From: JBGCED01 sp045106055
GTDB taxonomy: Bacteria > Pseudomonadota > Alphaproteobacteria > CBDDJK01
Length of the DNA stretch: 7,957 nt
Assembly (NCBI GenBank): GCA_045106055.1
Contig: JBGCED010000092.1
Coordinates: 1-7,957, forward strand
Reading direction: 5' to 3'
This document shows positions 5,902 to 7,957 of this stretch, piece after piece. How positions within the stretch are numbered: the stretch's first letter is position 1; every line of letters begins with the position of its first letter. The notes below the pieces were generated by a model. That model searched no databases. It worked only from the letters and a program-made list of their open reading frames with translations, and had not been told where the DNA came from. Position numbers and translations under genes: made by a program.

Positions 5902-7680
5902 ATGACAAATAATACAATAAAAAATACTGATATCGATCAACAAGTTGCGAATGAAGCTGCACCAGCAATTTCTGGATTTAGTGAAATGGGGCTGCCTGAA
6001 AGCCTGAATCATATTTTACAGCATCTTAATTTTACGACGCCAACCCCCATTCAAACACAATCCATTCCCCATGCGCTTCAAGGGCGCGATATTTTGGGTT
6101 CTGCCCAAACGGGAACAGGTAAAACCGCAGCCTTTGGCATTCCGCTAGTGGTGCATTTGGGCAATAATTCCCGCAATCAAGCGCTGATTATGACGCCAAC
6201 CCGCGAGCTTGCAACCCAGGTTCTTGCGCAGCTTCAAGCCTTGCTGGGCAAGCGATCACCCATTAAAACCGCCTTGTTAATTGGCGGCGATCCGATGCCA
6301 AAACAATTACAGCAATTAAGAAATCGCCCGCGCTTGGTGGTGGGTACGCCTGGGCGGATCAATGACCATCTGGAACGCGGCAGCTTGATGCTTAATGAAA
6401 CCAATTATTTGGTGCTGGATGAAACAGATCGCATGCTGGATATGGGCTTTACCATTCAAATTGAACGCATTTTGAAATATATGCCAAGCGTGCGCCAAAC
6501 CTTGTTATTTTCGGCGACTTTACCGCAAAATATTACTAAGATTGCACAAAAATATCTGAATGATCCTGTGCGGGTATCGGTGAATTCAGAATCATCGGCT
6601 GCGATTAACATCAAGCATGATATGCTGCAAACCAGTGAAGCTGGCAAATATGATCTGTTTCTGGACGAATTAAACGAACGCGAAGGGTCGATTATTGTCT
6701 TTGTGAAAACCAAATTTGGCACAGAACGGCTTGCAACAAAATTATCCAAACAAGGTCATAGTGCGGATGCCATCCACGGCGATTTACGCCAAAATAAACG
6801 CGATCGGGTGATTGCAAATTTCAGGAACAAGAAATACCGCATTTTGGTCGCAACCGATGTTGCTGCGCGCGGGCTTGATATTCCCCATATTGAACATGTC
6901 ATTAATTATGATTTACCGCAATGTGCCGAGGATTATATCCACAGAATTGGCCGCACCGCAAGGGCTGGCGCAATGGGCGAAGCGATTTGCTTTGTAACCC
7001 CTGGCGATCGCGGAAAATGGCATGCGATTAACCGTTTGCTTAATCCTGGCATGGCAGCAAATGATGCTGGAAGCAGGCATCAAGGCAATGGTAGAAGTAA
7101 TGGTAGAAACGAGGGCAGAAACGAGGGACGGGGCGGTTATCAAGGCAATCGCAGCAATGGTGGCAATCGCAGTAATGGTGGCAGCCGCAATCATGGCAGC
7201 AATCGCGGAAATAGCGAAAATCAAGGCAGGTCTGATCGTCCATCCTATCAAGCGCGCCCCAAATATCAAGGACAAAGGGATGAGGCACGCCAAGATGGCG
7301 GAAATTACCAAGAACGGGGTGCTTATCAAGAGCGCCGTTCAAGCGCAAAAGGCGGTGTTGCTACAAATGAAAATGCAGGAAAACGCCGCGCACCAAAACC
7401 ATTTCAGCATGGATCGGGTTCAAAATCTGAAGCCTTTGCAAAGGACGGCGCACGGAAATCTTATAAGGCTTCCCCGCATAAATCTTCTGCGAATAAGCCA
7501 TCGGAACAAAAACAATCACGGCGCACCGAGCATGCGGGCAATCACAACTCTCATGCTGCAAGCTCTCATTCAGCAAACCCCCATTCAGCAAACCCCCGTG
7601 CGGCACATCAATCGGGCGCGCAATCAGGGCAGCGTTCATCCAAAAAATTCAAAGGGAAATCCCCTAAATTCGCAGCTTAA
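5902..7680 (+). CDS. DEAD-box ATP-dependent RNA helicase (RhlE-like) with long low-complexity tail and DETD motif II
   Basis: An ATP-dependent RNA helicase that unwinds short RNA duplexes in ribosome assembly, RNA decay or cold adaptation; cytoplasmic. It has 592 residues from the ATG at 5902. Motifs in order: Q motif with F26 and PTPIQ (47-51); I AQTGTGKT (68-75); Ia PTRELA (99-104); GG (128-129); Ib TPGR (149-152); II DETD (173-176); III SAT (204-206); IV SIIVFVKT (263-270); V ATDVAARGLDI (317-327); VI HRIGRTARAG (347-356). Motif II has Thr where the family usually has Ala, while the metal- and ATP-contacting D, E and final D remain. From about 381 the tail is Gly/Asn/Arg/Ser/Gln-rich and then Lys/His/Ser-rich, strongly basic and probably disordered, likely for RNA binding. 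GGA 7 nt before 5902 favours that start; 5890 (four residues longer) is nearly as good. The core matches RhlE/DeaD-type proteins, but the exact subgroup is unsure. Confidence 0.95.
   Translation: MTNNTIKNTDIDQQVANEAAPAISGFSEMGLPESLNHILQHLNFTTPTPIQTQSIPHALQGRDILGSAQTGTGKTAAFGIPLVVHLGNNSRNQALIMTPTRELATQVLAQLQALLGKRSPIKTALLIGGDPMPKQLQQLRNRPRLVVGTPGRINDHLERGSLMLNETNYLVLDETDRMLDMGFTIQIERILKYMPSVRQTLLFSATLPQNITKIAQKYLNDPVRVSVNSESSAAINIKHDMLQTSEAGKYDLFLDELNEREGSIIVFVKTKFGTERLATKLSKQGHSADAIHGDLRQNKRDRVIANFRNKKYRILVATDVAARGLDIPHIEHVINYDLPQCAEDYIHRIGRTARAGAMGEAICFVTPGDRGKWHAINRLLNPGMAANDAGSRHQGNGRSNGRNEGRNEGRGGYQGNRSNGGNRSNGGSRNHGSNRGNSENQGRSDRPSYQARPKYQGQRDEARQDGGNYQERGAYQERRSSAKGGVATNENAGKRRAPKPFQHGSGSKSEAFAKDGARKSYKASPHKSSANKPSEQKQSRRTEHAGNHNSHAASSHSANPHSANPRAAHQSGAQSGQRSSKKFKGKSPKFAA
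7084..7225 (+). repeat. Degenerate tandem repeats encoding a Gly/Asn/Arg/Ser-rich stretch
   Basis: Short units such as GGCAATGGTAGAAG, AACGAGGGCAGA and GGCAATCGCAGCAATGGT recur imperfectly. They give NGR, NEGR and NRSNGG units at about residues 395-437 of the helicase. Such RGG/NGG-like tails bind RNA and may drive condensates. Copy number in such repeats may vary between strains by slippage. Confidence 0.6.
7567..7596 (+). repeat. Perfect 15-bp tandem duplication in the helicase tail
   Basis: CATTCAGCAAACCCC occurs twice back to back, giving HSANPHSANP. The identity at every base points to a recent in-frame duplication by slippage. Confidence 0.85.
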
Positions 7681-7715
7681 ATATCGCCCTTACTAGGCTA
7701 TTCATACAAGGCAAT

Positions 7716-7752
7716 TTAGGGCATTTTGTTTTCTTTTGACAAAATGCCCTAA
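7716..7752. terminator. Bidirectional terminator between convergent genes
   Basis: TTAGGGCATTTTGT (7716-7729) and ACAAAATGCCCTAA (7739-7752) form a perfect 14-bp stem with a 9-nt loop. It sits 35 nt after the helicase stop and 27 nt beyond the end of the minus-strand gene. The flanks carry T-rich sequence on the plus strand (GTCGTTTTCT), so it probably serves both genes. Confidence 0.8.
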
Positions 7753-7764
7753 TTGTCGTTTTCT

Positions 7765-7784
7765 AATGATTATTAATAATCATT
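7765..7784. repeat. Perfect 20-bp AT-rich palindrome overlapping a stop codon
   Basis: AATGATTATT followed by its exact reverse complement, with no loop. It includes the TGA stop (7780-7782) of the minus-strand gene. It resembles a Fur-type operator in composition, but its place at the 3' ends of two convergent genes does not suit promoter control. Confidence 0.6.
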
Positions 7785-7957
7785 TTCCAGCAAGAAAAGA
7801 CTGTATTAATTTACGGGTCTTGGCATAATCAGGATGTTGCTGAATGCCGCCAAAATCCATCCGCGCCTCAAGGCTAAATTCAGGATCTATTCTGGTTAAC
7901 ACAGATGCGGGCGGCTTGGATAGAATGTAAATCACCTGCCCAAGCATCATCGCTTCA
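7780..7957 (-). CDS. C-terminal end of an unidentified protein (start beyond right edge)
   Basis: The reverse strand is open from the window edge to a TGA at 7782-7780, giving the last 58 residues. They begin EAMMLGQVIYILSKPPASVL and end with KTRKLIQSFLAGK. I do not recognise the family. The piece is soluble-looking with one hydrophobic stretch (MMLGQVIYIL) and no metal or catalytic motif. Support for it being real: an uninterrupted frame, protein-like composition, and an end followed by the convergent terminator at 7716-7752. The other two frames on this strand give less protein-like reading. Without the N-terminal part, no function can be assigned. Confidence 0.65.
   Translation of the reverse strand, partial: EAMMLGQVIYILSKPPASVLTRIDPEFSLEARMDFGGIQQHPDYAKTRKLIQSFLAGK

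Noticed and set aside
5720..5968. An 82-codon reverse-strand frame with hydrophobic runs, suggesting a small membrane protein
   Set aside because: It overlaps the helicase start, has no Shine-Dalgarno, and its Leu/Phe/Tyr richness follows from AT-rich DNA.
7022..7696. A 224-codon plus-strand frame overlapping the helicase tail, Ala/Ile/Met-rich at its start
   Set aside because: It lies inside the helicase coding sequence, and its composition is the frame-shifted reading of the Gly/Asn/Arg repeats. No ribosome binding site was seen.

Overview
The window looks like chromosomal DNA from a low-GC alphaproteobacterium. The class II ribonucleotide reductase has the length, the extra segment after the first redox cysteine and the Cys-rich C-terminus typical of alphaproteobacterial NrdJ. 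The cold-shock protein and the DEAD-box helicase fit the same group. No phage genes, insertion sequences, CRISPR arrays, tRNAs or rRNAs were seen.

Layout. A minus-strand pair occupies 1-4201: nrdJ (554-4201), followed after only 2 nt by a SAM-dependent methyltransferase that runs off the left edge (1-551). The 280-bp divergent region 4208-4487 holds a sigma70-type promoter for nrdJ, preceded by two NrdR-box-like sites 15 bp apart, and on the other strand a sigma54-type (-24/-12) candidate facing the next gene. On the plus strand follow a small, very acidic, internally repeated protein of unknown function (4488-5057), a long leader able to fold in alternative ways, a 68-residue cold-shock protein (5367-5573) with a very strong terminator, a 328-bp AT-rich gap with inverted repeats, and a DEAD-box RNA helicase (5902-7680) with a long Gly/Asn/Arg/Ser-rich tail. 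A convergent terminator separates this from the 3' end of an unidentified minus-strand gene (7780 to the right edge).

How it fits together. nrdJ makes deoxyribonucleotides with adenosylcobalamin as radical source; its promoter region suggests NrdR feedback control, and the short leader leaves no room for a cobalamin riboswitch. The cold-shock protein and the helicase are both RNA-structure-handling proteins that commonly act in cold adaptation, but a strong terminator between them argues for separate transcripts. The acidic repeat protein with its possible sigma54 promoter is the least explained gene. Nothing here amounts to a clear new multi-gene system; the most informative signals are the regulatory sites at 4247-4434 and the leader at 5157-5366.
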